DNA of 64,000 bases from Bacteroidota bacterium (GCA_016722525.1 JADKJB010000009.1:1-64000), one strand, 5' to 3'. Shown: positions 29,180 through 38,253, counted from the stretch's first letter. Numbers and translations are program-made. Notes: generated from the letters alone by a model not told the origin.

Positions 29180-30053
29180 ATTTTTTTTCGAATTTTTTAT
29201 TCAACCAGTAACTAAGATTGTTCAGTAAAAATGTAAATACAAAAAGTGTAATCCCTGCAGCAAATATTGTTTGGTATTCAAGTGAATTATGAGAAACGTC
29301 ACCCAAACTAACTTTTACAATATAGGTGGTGATAGTTTCAACAGGAACCATTGGATTAAAAGTGAGCCTGGGTTGTTGTCCGGCAGCAATTGCTACTATC
29401 ATAGTTTCTCCAATTGCTCTTGATATGGCTAAAATTGCGGATACAATAATTCCTGATGAAGCTGAAGGAATAATAACTCTGAACGCAGTTTGAAACCGAT
29501 TCGCACCGAGTGCAAGCGACCCCTCTCTGATATATCTGGGAACAGCAGCAATTGCATCATCACTCAATGATGAAACGTAAGGAATGATCATAATGCCCAT
29601 CACAAATCCTGCAGATAATGAATTAAAGCCGGACATATCAGGAAAAATGGTTTGTAAAAATGGTGTTACAACGGTAAGTGCAAAAAATCCATATACCACT
29701 GTTGGAACCGATGCCAGAATTTCAAGTATCGGTTTTATGATGTTTTTAAATCTTCTGGAAGAATATTCATTCAGATACAAGGCTATGGTCAACCCTGTTG
29801 GTAATGCAACCATAATGGCAATGAATGAAGTTAAGAGTGTTCCACTCAATAATGACATAATACCAAAATGCTTATCTGCAAAAAGTGGTGTCCATTGAGT
29901 ATCTGTTAAAAAATCGACAATTGAAACCACACTAAAAAATTTGATGGCCTCAAATAATAACACATAGAGTATACCTCCAGTGGTAAGGATGGTTAAAAAG
30001 GCACAACCGGCAAGCACCAGTTCTATTATTTTTTCTTTGTTACGTTTATTCAT
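29172..30053 (-). CDS. pstC: Phosphate ABC transporter permease PstC
   Basis: This 293-residue permease is the partner of PstA. It has an N-terminal membrane segment, the PstC-type loop (FLTDTQWTPLFADKHFGIMS), LPTGLTIALYLNEYSSRRFK and the EAA loop (REGSLALGANRFQTAFRVII). It ends LSYWLNKKFEKKYV and its last codons overlap pstA. It lies 65 bases downstream of pstS across a strong hairpin. Phosphate import needs a PstB ATPase, which must be encoded elsewhere. The frame is intact. Confidence 0.93.
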   Translation of the reverse strand: MNKRNKEKIIELVLAGCAFLTILTTGGILYVLLFEAIKFFSVVSIVDFLTDTQWTPLFADKHFGIMSLLSGTLLTSFIAIMVALPTGLTIALYLNEYSSRRFKNIIKPILEILASVPTVVYGFFALTVVTPFLQTIFPDMSGFNSLSAGFVMGIMIIPYVSSLSDDAIAAVPRYIREGSLALGANRFQTAFRVIIPSASSGIIVSAILAISRAIGETMIVAIAAGQQPRLTFNPMVPVETITTYIVKVSLGDVSHNSLEYQTIFAAGITLFVFTFLLNNLSYWLNKKFEKKYV

Positions 30054-30062
30054 TTTTAACAG

Positions 30063-30098
30063 GCAAAAGCATTCCGTTTTTTACCGGAATGCTTTTGC
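30063..30098. terminator. Strong hairpin between pstS and pstC
   Basis: GCAAAAGCATTCCG (30063-30076) pairs perfectly with CGGAATGCTTTTGC (30085-30098). On the transcribed minus strand it follows pstS and precedes pstC without a long T-run. It probably causes partial termination or protects the pstS 3' end, raising PstS relative to PstCA. Confidence 0.65.
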
Positions 30099-30118
30099 AT
30101 TATTTGATTTGCTATTTT

Positions 30119-31093
30119 TTACTTTGAATGTGTTTGCATGAAATCTTCAAATTTCTTTTGCTGTCCTGCATATTCCTCATCCGATAATGGAATAAATCCT
30201 ACTTCACGTGATAGTTCTTTTGATTTTTCCATATAGAATTTTACAAACGCTGTAACTTCAGGACGCTTTACAGCTTCTGAATTGACATAAATAAACAAAG
30301 GACGCGACAGTGGAGAGTAAGTTTTATTTTTACTGTTTCAACCGAAGGAAGTATAGCACCTGCTCCATTTGCTTCATTCTGGTCATCAACTGCAACCAGT
30401 TTGAGTTTATCCATATTTTCTTCATAGTAGGCAAATCCAAAAATGCAAGTCCATTAACATCAGTTGATACTCCTTGTACTAAAACATTATCATCTTCACT
30501 TGCAGTATAGTCACCTCTGCTCGAATGGCTTTTTCCTACAATGGCTTCTGTGAAATAATCATAGGTACCTGATTCTGTTCCTGCACCATACAAACGAAAT
30601 TCCTGATCGGGCCATCCTGCTCTGATTTGACTCCATTTTTGATTTTGTTTTGTGCTTCGGGCTCCCCACATCATTTTTAATTCTGCTACGGTAATATCTT
30701 TAACCCAATCGTTTTTGGATTTACAACTACTGACAGTCCGTCAAACGCAATTTCAAGTTCTAAAGAATGGATATTGTTGGCATCACATGCTTTTATTTCT
30801 TCTTCTTTAATAGTTCTTGATGCGTCGTTAATATCAATTTCCCCACGGCTGAATTTCTTAAATCCTCCTCCTGTTCCTGATAAACCAACTGTCACCTTAA
30901 CATCTGGTTGCACTTTTCTGAATTCTTCTGCTACAGCCTCCGAAATAGGATAAACTGTGCTGGATCCGTCAATTTTAACTTCTCCGGTCAATGGAGCATC
31001 TTCGCCTTTTGGAGCATCCTGCTTGGGAGTACCACACGAAACCAAAATTGCTGATGTCAGCAAGGAATAAACTAATAGTGATTTAATTTTCAT
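30119..31093 (-). pseudogene. pstS: Phosphate-binding protein PstS, frameshifted
   Basis: This is a lipoprotein of about 324 residues (MKIKSLLVYSLLTSAILVSC lipobox). It has the phosphate-binding motifs DGSSTVYPISEAVAEEF, SGTGGGFKKFSRGEIDI, FDGLSVVVNP, GAGTESGTYDYFTEAIVG, SRGDYTASEDDN and GVSTDVNGLAF. It ends EDFMQTHSK with the stop at 30119. Single-base breaks at about 30695, 30435 and 30330 divide it. After each break the next frame continues the family sequence, and the permeases downstream are intact, so sequencing error is likely. It binds phosphate in the periplasm and delivers it to PstCA. Confidence 0.88.
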
Positions 31094-31400
31094 ATTTTAG
31101 GTTTTGATTATCTACTTTCAATTTGGTTAAGTATACTAACTTCTATACAATGTTAACGGAAGCAAAAGTTAAAGTATTAAATTGGTTAAATATTAACCAT
31201 ATGTTAAATTAATGTTAATTAGTTTAACGTGCTGAAATACAATAATTTAGTGTATCTAATTCATTTTAGATGAGTTATGGCTTTATGTGACTAATATCAT
31301 ACTAAAGAAAGAAACCTCTATATATTTTTGTAAATTATTAGTTGTTCCACCAAAGTTGTATAAATTAATAGTTTAAATCGCTATCAAATAACAACATCTC
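31094..31400. promoter_or_regulatory. Divergent control region of pstS with PHO-box-like array
   Basis: Three hexamers at 11-bp spacing lie at 31191 (TATTAA), 31202 (TGTTAA) and 31213 (TGTTAA). On the pstS strand these read TTAACA, TTAACA and TTAATA. They overlap a 17-bp inverted repeat TGGTTAA-ATA-TTAACCA (31183-31199), and a further TGTTAA is at 31151. Direct repeats of 11 bp are the architecture of PhoB sites, although the hexamer differs from the enterobacterial one. The region also serves the divergent gene at 31401. Confidence 0.6.
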
Positions 31401-31805
31401 ATGATAAATATTCAAATAGAAGGAGAAAGGAAGTTGAGTGCTATCAAATCAGATTTTAATACTGTTTTTCCATTTCTGAAACTTGAATTTTTTAAAGCAG
31501 GTCACAATATTTCCGAAGCCTCATCAAAGAAGGAATTGATCAGTAAGGATCTTAAAGTTAATGACATCCGTAAAGCAACCCACACAGGTTCTTTAGCAGT
31601 TACGCCTGCTTTAACTGTTTCGGAACTTGAAATGACTTTTAGAGATAAGTTTGAACTAAACGTACAAGTGTTTAGAAAATCAGGAACGGTTTGGTTGGAG
31701 ACTTCCGCAACTGATAATATGAGTTTGAGCCAGCAAAATGCATTGGGTTTTGAGAAATCTCAACCTGTTGAAACAACCGATTTAACGGATATAGATTACG
31801 ACTAA
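31401..31805 (+). CDS. Conserved Bacteroidota hypothetical protein
   Basis: This 134-residue cytoplasmic protein has no signal or membrane segment. I recognise no named domain. The C-terminal half (TVSELEMTFRDKFELNVQVF, RKSGTVWLETSATDNMSLSQ) looks like a well-conserved fold, and the end is acidic (TTDLTDIDYD). It sits 2 bases before thioredoxin, so the two form an operon, pointing to a redox or stress setting. It is divergent from pstS. Confidence 0.7.
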   Translation: MINIQIEGERKLSAIKSDFNTVFPFLKLEFFKAGHNISEASSKKELISKDLKVNDIRKATHTGSLAVTPALTVSELEMTFRDKFELNVQVFRKSGTVWLETSATDNMSLSQQNALGFEKSQPVETTDLTDIDYD

Positions 31806-31807
31806 AG

Positions 31808-32107
31808 ATGAGTTCCTTCAATGAAATGATAAATTCAGAGACTCCCGTTTTGGTTGACTTTTATGCTACCTGGTGTGGCCCATGTAAAATGATGAGCCCG
31901 ATATTGCAGGATGTTGCTGGAAAGCTAGGAAGCACTGCAAAAATCATAAAAGTAGATGTCGATAAAAATCCTCAGGCTGCTGCAGCCTTTGAAGTACGCG
32001 GCGTTCCAACTTTAATAATTTTTAAAAATGGAAAGCAAATCTGGCGACAATCCGGTGTTGTTCAGGCACAACAACTCATCCAACAACTTGAGTTAGCTTC
32101 CAGATAA
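31808..32107 (+). CDS. trxA: Thioredoxin
   Basis: This compact 99-residue thioredoxin has the active site W22-C23-G24-P25-C26 (FYATWCGPCKMM) and cis-proline Pro67 (RGVPTLIIF). There is no signal peptide, so it acts in the cytoplasm as a disulfide reductase. It lacks a few N-terminal residues compared with the usual 105-110. It follows the hypothetical gene at 31401 with a 2-base gap. Confidence 0.95.
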   Translation: MSSFNEMINSETPVLVDFYATWCGPCKMMSPILQDVAGKLGSTAKIIKVDVDKNPQAAAAFEVRGVPTLIIFKNGKQIWRQSGVVQAQQLIQQLELASR

Positions 32108-32126
32108 ACTTAATCATTATTGATTA

Positions 32127-32155
32127 TTTTCTATCAGAAAAAAAGCTGATAAAAT
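32127..32155. terminator. Hairpin between convergent trxA and CDF genes
   Basis: TATCAG (32132-32137) and CTGATA (32146-32151) enclose an A-rich loop with TTTT and AAAA flanks. It is a weak bidirectional terminator candidate. Confidence 0.45.
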
Positions 32156-32206
32156 TAAATCGGCATTTACATCTTTCTTAAATTAAAGAAGCACTCTAAG
32201 AGCTAG

Positions 32207-33217
32207 TCAACTGCTGCTTTCATGTTTTTTATTGGGTAGCATATTTTGTATGTTCCATTCAATTTTTTCTTTGAAAGCAGCTTTTCTGAAAGTACACGCT
32301 TTAATTTGACAAATTGTACAGGAGTTTGGCGTTATGCATGGATCGGAATGTATAAAAAATTCAACATCACTTCCTAAATTCTTTTTGATGAGTTTTTCAA
32401 CAGCTGTTACCTCTTCATGTGCACTTTCAAGAGCTTCATACCATGGGAGTGTGATATGACAATCAACGTGAAGATTGGATCCATATTTGATTACTCTCAG
32501 GTTGTGGATATCGATCCATTTTTCTTTGCGATTATTCTGAAGTTCAAAGATTAGCAGTTGTAATTTTTCATAGTCCGCTTCATCGAGCAAACTAGTAATT
32601 GAATTTTTTAAAAGCCCATAGCCCGTTTTAAGAATAAAAAATGCAAATAAAATTGCTATTACCTGGTCAAGCCAATTGAGTCCAGTGATCCAAATAACAA
32701 TCAGCCCAGCAACAAGTCCAACACTGCTTATCGTGTCTGAAATGAGGTGCTTCCCATTGGCAATCATGAGTAAGGAATTCGATTTTTTTCCTTTTGCAAG
32801 CAGTATTTTACCCATCAGGAAATTAACAATACCAGCTGAAGCAGAAAGCCACACGCCTGATTCAAGCGCATGCAATTTTATTGGCTGAAACAGTGAGTAA
32901 ATAGAATTTCCAACAATTATTATTCCTGCAATAAAAATGAGGCCACCTTCAAAGCCTGCCGAGAGGAATTCCATTTTCCCATGTCCATACGGATGGTTTT
33001 CATCTTTGGGTTGAGACGCAAAGTAAATACTAAAAAGTGCAAATCCTCCCGCAACTACATTAACAATTGACTCCAATGCATCAGTCAGAATTGCATTGGA
33101 ATGAGTAAGATACCATGCAGTAAATTTTACAATTAGTAATATACTACTTACGATGAGTACTATCCGTATGGTTCGGATTTTACTTAGATCATTTTCACTA
33201 ATGTTGGATGATTTCAA
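32207..33217 (-). CDS. Cation diffusion facilitator (CDF) metal transporter
   Basis: This is a CDF-family exporter of about 336 residues. Metal-site motifs are HSNAILTDALESIVNVVAGG in TM2, HPYGHGKMEFLS in the loop and NGKHLISDTISSVG in TM5. The cytoplasmic domain includes HNLRVIKYGSNLHVDCHITL, and a Cys-rich tail (CITPNSCTICQIKACTF) may bind metal. The frame is open to 33289, but that part encodes a terminator hairpin (33251-33284). I therefore place the start at TTG 33217 (KSSNISENDLSK). It exports a divalent metal, perhaps Zn, Fe or Mn. It lies downstream of uspA on the same strand. Confidence 0.88.
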   Translation of the reverse strand: MKSSNISENDLSKIRTIRIVLIVSSILLIVKFTAWYLTHSNAILTDALESIVNVVAGGFALFSIYFASQPKDENHPYGHGKMEFLSAGFEGGLIFIAGIIIVGNSIYSLFQPIKLHALESGVWLSASAGIVNFLMGKILLAKGKKSNSLLMIANGKHLISDTISSVGLVAGLIVIWITGLNWLDQVIAILFAFFILKTGYGLLKNSITSLLDEADYEKLQLLIFELQNNRKEKWIDIHNLRVIKYGSNLHVDCHITLPWYEALESAHEEVTAVEKLIKKNLGSDVEFFIHSDPCITPNSCTICQIKACTFRKAAFKEKIEWNIQNMLPNKKHESSS

Positions 33218-33250
33218 AATAAAAATAATGAGTGTTGTAGTATGCAGAAT

Positions 33251-33284
33251 AAAATGCCGGTGCAATTTATTGCATCGGCATTTT
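33251..33284 (-). terminator. Terminator after uspA-like gene
   Basis: AAAATGCCGGTGCAA (33251-33265) pairs with TTGCATCGGCATTTT (33270-33284) with one G-T wobble. It follows the UspA stop on the minus strand and argues against the long N-terminal extension of the CDF gene. Confidence 0.7.
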
Positions 33285-33307
33285 ATCAAATGGGTAAGTA
33301 GTGGAAA

Positions 33308-34144
33308 TTATTCAGCTGCATGAATTACCAGCAACGGAATCTCTGGATGATAAGAGAATTTTTTAGTCAGACTCTTATCCCACAACATTCTTGGAAATGA
33401 TCTGCGATGTGTGACCATGGCTACCAGATCAGCTTTTTTCTTGTGTATAAACAGGGAAATACCATTCATAATGTCGGGATCGGTGCAAACATAACCGGAT
33501 GTTTTTGCGTACTTCACATGACTGCGAATTTTTTCAGCCATTTCTTCAGATATTTTTTCACTGTCGGTGTGAATTTTATTGTCGACAAATAAAAATATTA
33601 ACTCTGCATTGGATGAATGGGCAATAGGGAGCAGCGAATTGGCTGATTCAATATTTTTTTCATTCAAGTCAGTAGCATAAACCAATGACTTAATACCAGT
33701 AAATTTTGCCTTTTCAGGAACAATAAGTACCATACATTTGGTCTTATTGATGAGTGCTGTTGTTGTACTGCCAATCAGCGTTCTTTCAACTACTCCTGCA
33801 CCTGTTGAACCTGAAATCAATAAATCGGCTCCCTCCGCATCAGCAGCTTCTGAAATGGAATCTGCCGATACCCCTCGTTTGGTGATGGCTGAAATTTTTA
33901 TTTCAGGATACAATTTAACGATATCCTGATACAGTTTCTCCATTTTTTGGTCGGCATCCGCTTTAGCCATTTTTTCGGCAGCCTCAATAGCCGTATAAGG
34001 CATTTCAGCGGTGTAAAAAAGAGGACTTTCGTAAATGTGAATAATACTCAATGAAGAATTAAACTGTTTGGCTATTTCAGCAGCATATACAACGGCATTT
34101 TTAGCAACTGCTGAGAAATCTGTAGCAACAAATACTTTTTTCAT
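33308..34144 (-). CDS. Universal stress protein, tandem UspA domains
   Basis: This 278-residue protein has two UspA folds. The first begins KKVFVATDFSAVAKNAVVYA and has the nucleotide-binding motif GSTGAGVVERTLIGSTTTAL. The second begins KSLVYATDLNEKNIESANSL and ends KKFSYHPEIPLLVIHAAE, with the binding glycines largely lost. Two-domain Usps are common in Bacteroidota and respond to starvation or oxygen stress. It follows the DoxX gene by 12 bases, suggesting one operon. The exact role is unknown. Confidence 0.9.
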   Translation of the reverse strand: MKKVFVATDFSAVAKNAVVYAAEIAKQFNSSLSIIHIYESPLFYTAEMPYTAIEAAEKMAKADADQKMEKLYQDIVKLYPEIKISAITKRGVSADSISEAADAEGADLLISGSTGAGVVERTLIGSTTTALINKTKCMVLIVPEKAKFTGIKSLVYATDLNEKNIESANSLLPIAHSSNAELIFLFVDNKIHTDSEKISEEMAEKIRSHVKYAKTSGYVCTDPDIMNGISLFIHKKKADLVAMVTHRRSFPRMLWDKSLTKKFSYHPEIPLLVIHAAE

Positions 34145-34156
34145 TATGGTTTATTT

Positions 34157-34588
34157 TTAAACGTTAAGTTTTGAAAGTGCAAAGAGATAATCCAAAGAGA
34201 ACTTGTCCCATTCTATAGGTGTGAGAAGCAATAGCATCAGCAACAATAACCTTATCAAAACGTGGCCTGTTTCCCACATCGGTTTTGCTATACTAAAACC
34301 AATTACAACTAAAACCAAATTAAAGCACAACAGATAAATAGTGAAAAATTTAAAGAAACCTAGAATTAACAAAAATCCACATAGCAACTCCACCCATGAT
34401 GTAAAAATGGCAATCAGTTTTACGAAACCTGATGGTAATTTGTTTTTTCCCAAACTTGCCTGCATGGTTTCGCCAACTTCTTTCATACCAACCTTAAAAA
34501 CTTTGTCATATCCTTGAAAAAAGAATAAAATGCCTACAATGATTCGAGCAGTTGCAATGGCAATTATATAATTCAAATCGGTAATCAT
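34157..34588 (-). CDS. DoxX-family membrane protein
   Basis: This 143-residue protein has four predicted membrane segments. I chose the Met of MITDLNYIIAIATARI as the start, because the longer frame (from 34633) adds a poorly supported leader. RIIVGILFFFQGYDKVFKVG is the DoxX signature, followed by a central FVKLIAIFTSWVELLCGFLL. DoxX proteins are small inner-membrane proteins of uncertain function, sometimes tied to redox or sulfur metabolism. It is upstream of the Usp gene in the same direction. Confidence 0.8.
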   Translation of the reverse strand: MITDLNYIIAIATARIIVGILFFFQGYDKVFKVGMKEVGETMQASLGKNKLPSGFVKLIAIFTSWVELLCGFLLILGFFKFFTIYLLCFNLVLVVIGFSIAKPMWETGHVLIRLLLLMLLLLTPIEWDKFSLDYLFALSKLNV

Positions 34589-34633
34589 AGTCCTAAAACG
34601 TATATGAAATAAAACAAAGATATTATTAAACAT

Positions 34634-34999
34634 GTAATATTAAAATGATTTTCATCAATAGCATTTTCAAATGATTCAATCTGATATCTTTTTTAGCTCT
34701 AATTCTTTAATCCTTAAATATATAGTAGGTTTTATTCAACAGTATCGATACCATTTCTTATCACTGTTTAGGCGAATAATGGAGTGAAATGAATATTCGA
34801 TGCGCTATTGTTGCGGTAAAATTTTGATTGGTACCTATTCGTAATTGAGCTTGATACCTTATTTTTGCAATATTGAAAATTAAGTTAGGTTCCAGTTTAA
34901 ATTTCTACCTCCTTGCAATGAAGTCTGTTGAATGCAAGTTAATTTAACATTATTGCTTTTTCAAAGAGCTAACCCTCTGAAAATTAATGCCTTTTAATT
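34634..34999. other. Divergent intergenic region, little recognised
   Basis: This spacer lies between the DoxX gene (minus) and a barrel gene (plus). Near 34937-34948 there is TTAATTTAACA, resembling half of the PHO-box-like sites, but no second in-register hexamer is clear. No coding frame or RNA is seen. Confidence 0.4.
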
Positions 35000-35746
35000 A
35001 TGAAAAACTGGAAATTCCACTTAATAATCTTATGTTTAGTATTAATCCCATATACTGCCTTACTAGCTCAAGAAAAAGTAATAACTGCCGGATTTCAATT
35101 TAAGCCCATATTTTCGAGTCAATTCTTTAGTGCAGGACCAGAAACATCTTCAGCCAGTGGAATCGATTTCAAAATTTCACCTAAATCGGGATATTGCTTA
35201 GGTATGGTTATCCGAAAGGGAATTACCAATACTGTTTCTTTTGAGACCGGCATCAATTATGTAAAACGGAATTTTGAACTCAATATTAAAGATACCACTT
35301 TTTCTGGCACCTCTGAATTCAGTGTGGTTGGCTATGAAATACCGGTATTAGGACTCATTTTCATTCAACTTTCAGATCGTATTTTCATGGATGTAGCATT
35401 AGGTTTTTCACTTGATTTTTATCCTTCAGATATTAGAACATATGATACCTATTATGAGCACTATTCGGCCCGTGATTCCTGGTTTTCTCCAGCAGTTTTG
35501 GGTAATTTGGGATGGGAGTATCGTACTGAAAAATCGGGCTATTTTTATCTTGGGGCTTCTTACCACAGACCTTTTAATATCACCTACTATTCATTTGTTG
35601 GTTCTCCCGATTTACAACCGGGTTCACCTCAAACTCGACTTGAACTACAGGGAAACTATCTTACATTGGATTTCCGTTATTTTTTTCATTCAGATCCTCA
35701 AAAACGGAAAAAGAAAATCAGAAAAGCGGATTCAAAAACCAAATAA
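35000..35746 (+). CDS. Outer-membrane beta-barrel protein
   Basis: This 248-residue protein has a signal peptide (MKNWKFHLIILCLVLIPYTA...LLAQ). It has repeated amphipathic strands such as GFQFKPIFSSQFF, VSFETGINYVKRNFEL and FYLGASYHRPFNITYY, and ends in a charged C-terminal tail (RKKKIRKADSKTK). It resembles the PorT/OmpW-like barrels of Bacteroidota. It precedes phoB in the same direction, but a 183-base gap with a PHO-like box suggests separate transcription. Function unknown. Confidence 0.7.
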   Translation: MKNWKFHLIILCLVLIPYTALLAQEKVITAGFQFKPIFSSQFFSAGPETSSASGIDFKISPKSGYCLGMVIRKGITNTVSFETGINYVKRNFELNIKDTTFSGTSEFSVVGYEIPVLGLIFIQLSDRIFMDVALGFSLDFYPSDIRTYDTYYEHYSARDSWFSPAVLGNLGWEYRTEKSGYFYLGASYHRPFNITYYSFVGSPDLQPGSPQTRLELQGNYLTLDFRYFFHSDPQKRKKKIRKADSKTK

Positions 35747-35866
35747 CCTTGATTTTTGTGACTTTTCAAAATAGTTTTTCGAAGAGGTTGGTTTGGGCTC
35801 GTTTATTATTTGATTAATTATATTTTATCAAATTTTTTTTTTGATTAAAGTTTTAGAATAAATTTG

Positions 35867-35883
35867 TTAACATTAGCTTAACA
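35867..35883. promoter_or_regulatory. PHO-box-like repeat upstream of phoB
   Basis: TTAACATTAGCTTAACA: two perfect TTAACA hexamers spaced 11 bp, 46 bases before the phoB ATG. It is nearly identical, read on the opposite strand, to the core of the pstS array, which suggests autoregulation. Confidence 0.6.
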
Positions 35884-35929
35884 AAGAGTGTACATCGAGA
35901 CAATACCTTTGAGCCAGATTAAAAAATAG

Positions 35930-36616
35930 ATGAATCCTGAGAATATCAAAATTTTGCTTGTTGATGATGAACCGGATATTCTGGAATTCATGGAATATAA
36001 TCTGAAAAAAGAGGGATATCAAACTTTTTTAGCCAAAAATGGTCAGGAAGCAGTTGAAGTGGCCTCTAAGGAAAAACCCAATCTTGTTATTCTTGATATT
36101 ATGATGCCAGTTCTTGATGGCATTGAAGCTTGCAGGATCATGCGAAATAACCCTGAATTGAAAAATACAATTATTACCTTTCTTACTGCCCGAAATGAAG
36201 ATTATTCCCAAATAGCAGGTTTTGATGTTGGAGCTGATGACTATATCAGCAAACCCATTAAACCAAGAGTTCTTGTAAGCCGGATTAAAGCCCTTTTGCG
36301 AAGAGTGGGTGGGGAAGAAAGTTCCAATTCGGGTCTTGTTAAAATAGGAAGCCTTGAAATCGACAGGGAAAAGTATTCTGTTACTCACAACAATATTGAA
36401 CTTACTTTTCCTCGTAAAGAATTTGAATTGTTGTCTTTATTGATCTCCAAACCAGGAAAGGTCTTCACCAGAGATGAAATTATGACCAGAGTTTGGGGCG
36501 ATGACATCATTGTTGGCGATCGCACTATCGATGTTCATATCAGGAAAATACGCGAAAAGTTAGGCGACGAATCTATTAAAACCATAAAAGGTGTAGGTTA
36601 TAAGTTCGATACTTGA
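35930..36616 (+). CDS. phoB: Phosphate regulon response regulator PhoB
   Basis: This 228-residue OmpR-family regulator has acidic-pocket residues Asp12 and Asp13, phospho-acceptor Asp56 (VILDIMMP) and the switch Lys in GADDYISKPIK. The C-terminal winged helix (FPRKEFELLSLLISKPGKVF, TIDVHIRKIREKL, IKGVGYKFDT) binds DNA. It is followed 63 bases later by a histidine kinase of the PhoR class. With pst, ppk and ppx nearby, the phosphate assignment is well supported. The 11-bp repeat box upstream suggests self-activation. Confidence 0.9.
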   Translation: MNPENIKILLVDDEPDILEFMEYNLKKEGYQTFLAKNGQEAVEVASKEKPNLVILDIMMPVLDGIEACRIMRNNPELKNTIITFLTARNEDYSQIAGFDVGADDYISKPIKPRVLVSRIKALLRRVGGEESSNSGLVKIGSLEIDREKYSVTHNNIELTFPRKEFELLSLLISKPGKVFTRDEIMTRVWGDDIIVGDRTIDVHIRKIREKLGDESIKTIKGVGYKFDT

Positions 36617-36679
36617 TATTTATCACACTGAAAACCACTTTTGAAGTAACTTTGAGTTCAGATTCAGTTAAGATTTCAA

Positions 36680-37729
36680 TTGAAAACCCACAAACCTAGA
36701 AAAATTGCTCTTTATACTGCTGTCATTATTGCAGCTATTGCCTCCCTCTTGACGGGTGGTTTTCTTTATTACTTTAAGGTTTCAGGTTTTTATTTATATA
36801 GTTTAAGTCTTTTCCTGATTGTTGGTTTCATTGGTTATCAGGTAATCAATTACTCACTGGATCGATTTTTTTATCAAAATATCAGAGTTATCTACCGAAA
36901 TGTTCTGCAACTTAAAACTTCTCCATCTTCAGCTATACCTTTAAAAATATCGGATGATCATGTGTTAATTGAGATTAACAGAATTTTAATAGAATGGGAG
37001 CGTAATAATAAGGAGGAAATCGTTCATCTTAAAGAACTTGAAGTTTTTCGTAAAGAATTTCTTGGCAATGTATCTCATGAACTTAAAACTCCAATTTTCA
37101 CAATTCAGGGTTATATTCACACACTGCTCGATGGCGGCATCGAAGATCAGGAAATAAATGTGCTTTACCTTCAGAAAGCCGCCAGAAGCATAGATAGATT
37201 GATTTCAATCGTAGATGATCTTGAATCTATATCTAAACTGGAAGCCGGTGAGTTAATATTAGAGCACCGAACTTTTGATATAAAAGAACTGATTGCTGAT
37301 GTGATTGAATCCCTGGAGTTAAAAGCCAAAGAAAATAAGGTGATTCTTTTTTTAAAAGGAAATCCCATCGAAAAAAATTATGTTTTTGCTGATAAAGAAC
37401 GAATTCGGCAAGTGCTGGTCAATTTGCTTGTTAACTCAATAAAATATGGTCGAAGAAATGGTCATACTTCGATTTCTGTTGAGGATCAGGGTGATTTTTT
37501 TGTTGTCGAAGTTCAGGATGATGGGATCGGTATCGAAAAACAACATTTAGGAAGATTGTTTGAACGTTTTTACAGGGTGGATAAGAGCCGGTCACGTGAA
37601 CAGGGTGGTACCGGCTTGGGTTTGGCAATAGTTAAACATATTATTGAAGCGCATTCAGAAAAAATATCAGTCGAAAGTAAGCCAGGTGAAGGAACTAAAT
37701 TCACTTTTACATTAAAGAAAAGTCGTTGA
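36680..37729 (+). CDS. phoR: Sensor histidine kinase PhoR
   Basis: This 349-residue kinase starts with TTG. It has two membrane segments (about 8-31 and 36-58) with almost no periplasmic loop, as in PhoR proteins that sense through the Pst complex. The H-box is FLGNVSHELKTPIF (His133), the N-box RQVLVNLLVNSIKYG, and the G-boxes DDGIGI and GGTGLGLAIVKHI. No clear PAS domain is visible between the membrane part and the H-box. It would phosphorylate PhoB under low phosphate. Its stop is 1 base before sixA. Confidence 0.9.
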   Translation: MKTHKPRKIALYTAVIIAAIASLLTGGFLYYFKVSGFYLYSLSLFLIVGFIGYQVINYSLDRFFYQNIRVIYRNVLQLKTSPSSAIPLKISDDHVLIEINRILIEWERNNKEEIVHLKELEVFRKEFLGNVSHELKTPIFTIQGYIHTLLDGGIEDQEINVLYLQKAARSIDRLISIVDDLESISKLEAGELILEHRTFDIKELIADVIESLELKAKENKVILFLKGNPIEKNYVFADKERIRQVLVNLLVNSIKYGRRNGHTSISVEDQGDFFVVEVQDDGIGIEKQHLGRLFERFYRVDKSRSREQGGTGLGLAIVKHIIEAHSEKISVESKPGEGTKFTFTLKKSR

Positions 37730-37730
37730 A

Positions 37731-38225
37731 ATGAAATCAGATAAAAGAACGCTATATCTCGTCAGGCATGCCAAAGCAGCCAGAATGTCCAATCAAATTC
37801 AGGACATCGATCGCCCTTTGCACGAAGCCGGTATCGTTGAAGCGTATGAAATGGCTGAATTGTTATTCCAATCTAAGGATATTCCACAATTGATTATTTC
37901 TAGCCCTGCTGCCAGAGCAATGAGTACTGCACTGATATTTCAACGAGTTTTGAATGTTCCTGATGATAAGCTGAAAGTAACTGATAAGCTTTATGAAGTT
38001 ACTTTAAATGATCTTTACGAGGTGGTGGCTGAGCTTGACGATAAATATCATTCAATTATGTTATTTGGACATAATCCCTCATTTACCCAACTGGCCTCAA
38101 AAATGGAGCCTGCCATTATCCATATGTCTACGGGTTCTGTTGTAAGATTCGATTTTGAAGTGGAGAAATGGAGGCATAGCAGTTATATAAATGCTGAAAA
38201 AAAATTCTTTGTATTCCCGAAATAA
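37731..38225 (+). CDS. sixA: SixA-like phosphohistidine phosphatase
   Basis: This 164-residue histidine phosphatase has the catalytic RHA motif (LYLVRHAKAAR, His13), a second Arg (ISSPAARAMSTALIF) and the distal His (IMLFGHNPSFTQLA). SixA proteins remove phosphate from phosphohistidine in signalling or PTS proteins. It starts 1 base after phoR, so it belongs to the phoBR operon and might reset a phosphohistidine in the kinase. That last role is inference. Confidence 0.88.
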   Translation: MKSDKRTLYLVRHAKAARMSNQIQDIDRPLHEAGIVEAYEMAELLFQSKDIPQLIISSPAARAMSTALIFQRVLNVPDDKLKVTDKLYEVTLNDLYEVVAELDDKYHSIMLFGHNPSFTQLASKMEPAIIHMSTGSVVRFDFEVEKWRHSSYINAEKKFFVFPK

Positions 38226-38236
38226 CCTTGTGTGAG

Positions 38237-38253
38237 TGTTAACTTAATATTAA
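38237..38253. promoter_or_regulatory. PHO-box-like repeat upstream of lysine-rich protein gene
   Basis: TGTTAA, N5, TATTAA at 11-bp spacing (TTAATA and TTAACA on the other strand), 79 bases before the ATG at 38332. It is one base different per hexamer from the pstS core. Confidence 0.4.

Noticed and set aside
33218..33289. N-terminal extension of the CDF transporter
   Set aside because: It would encode the terminator stem of the upstream gene. A TTG start after the stem gives a normal family length.
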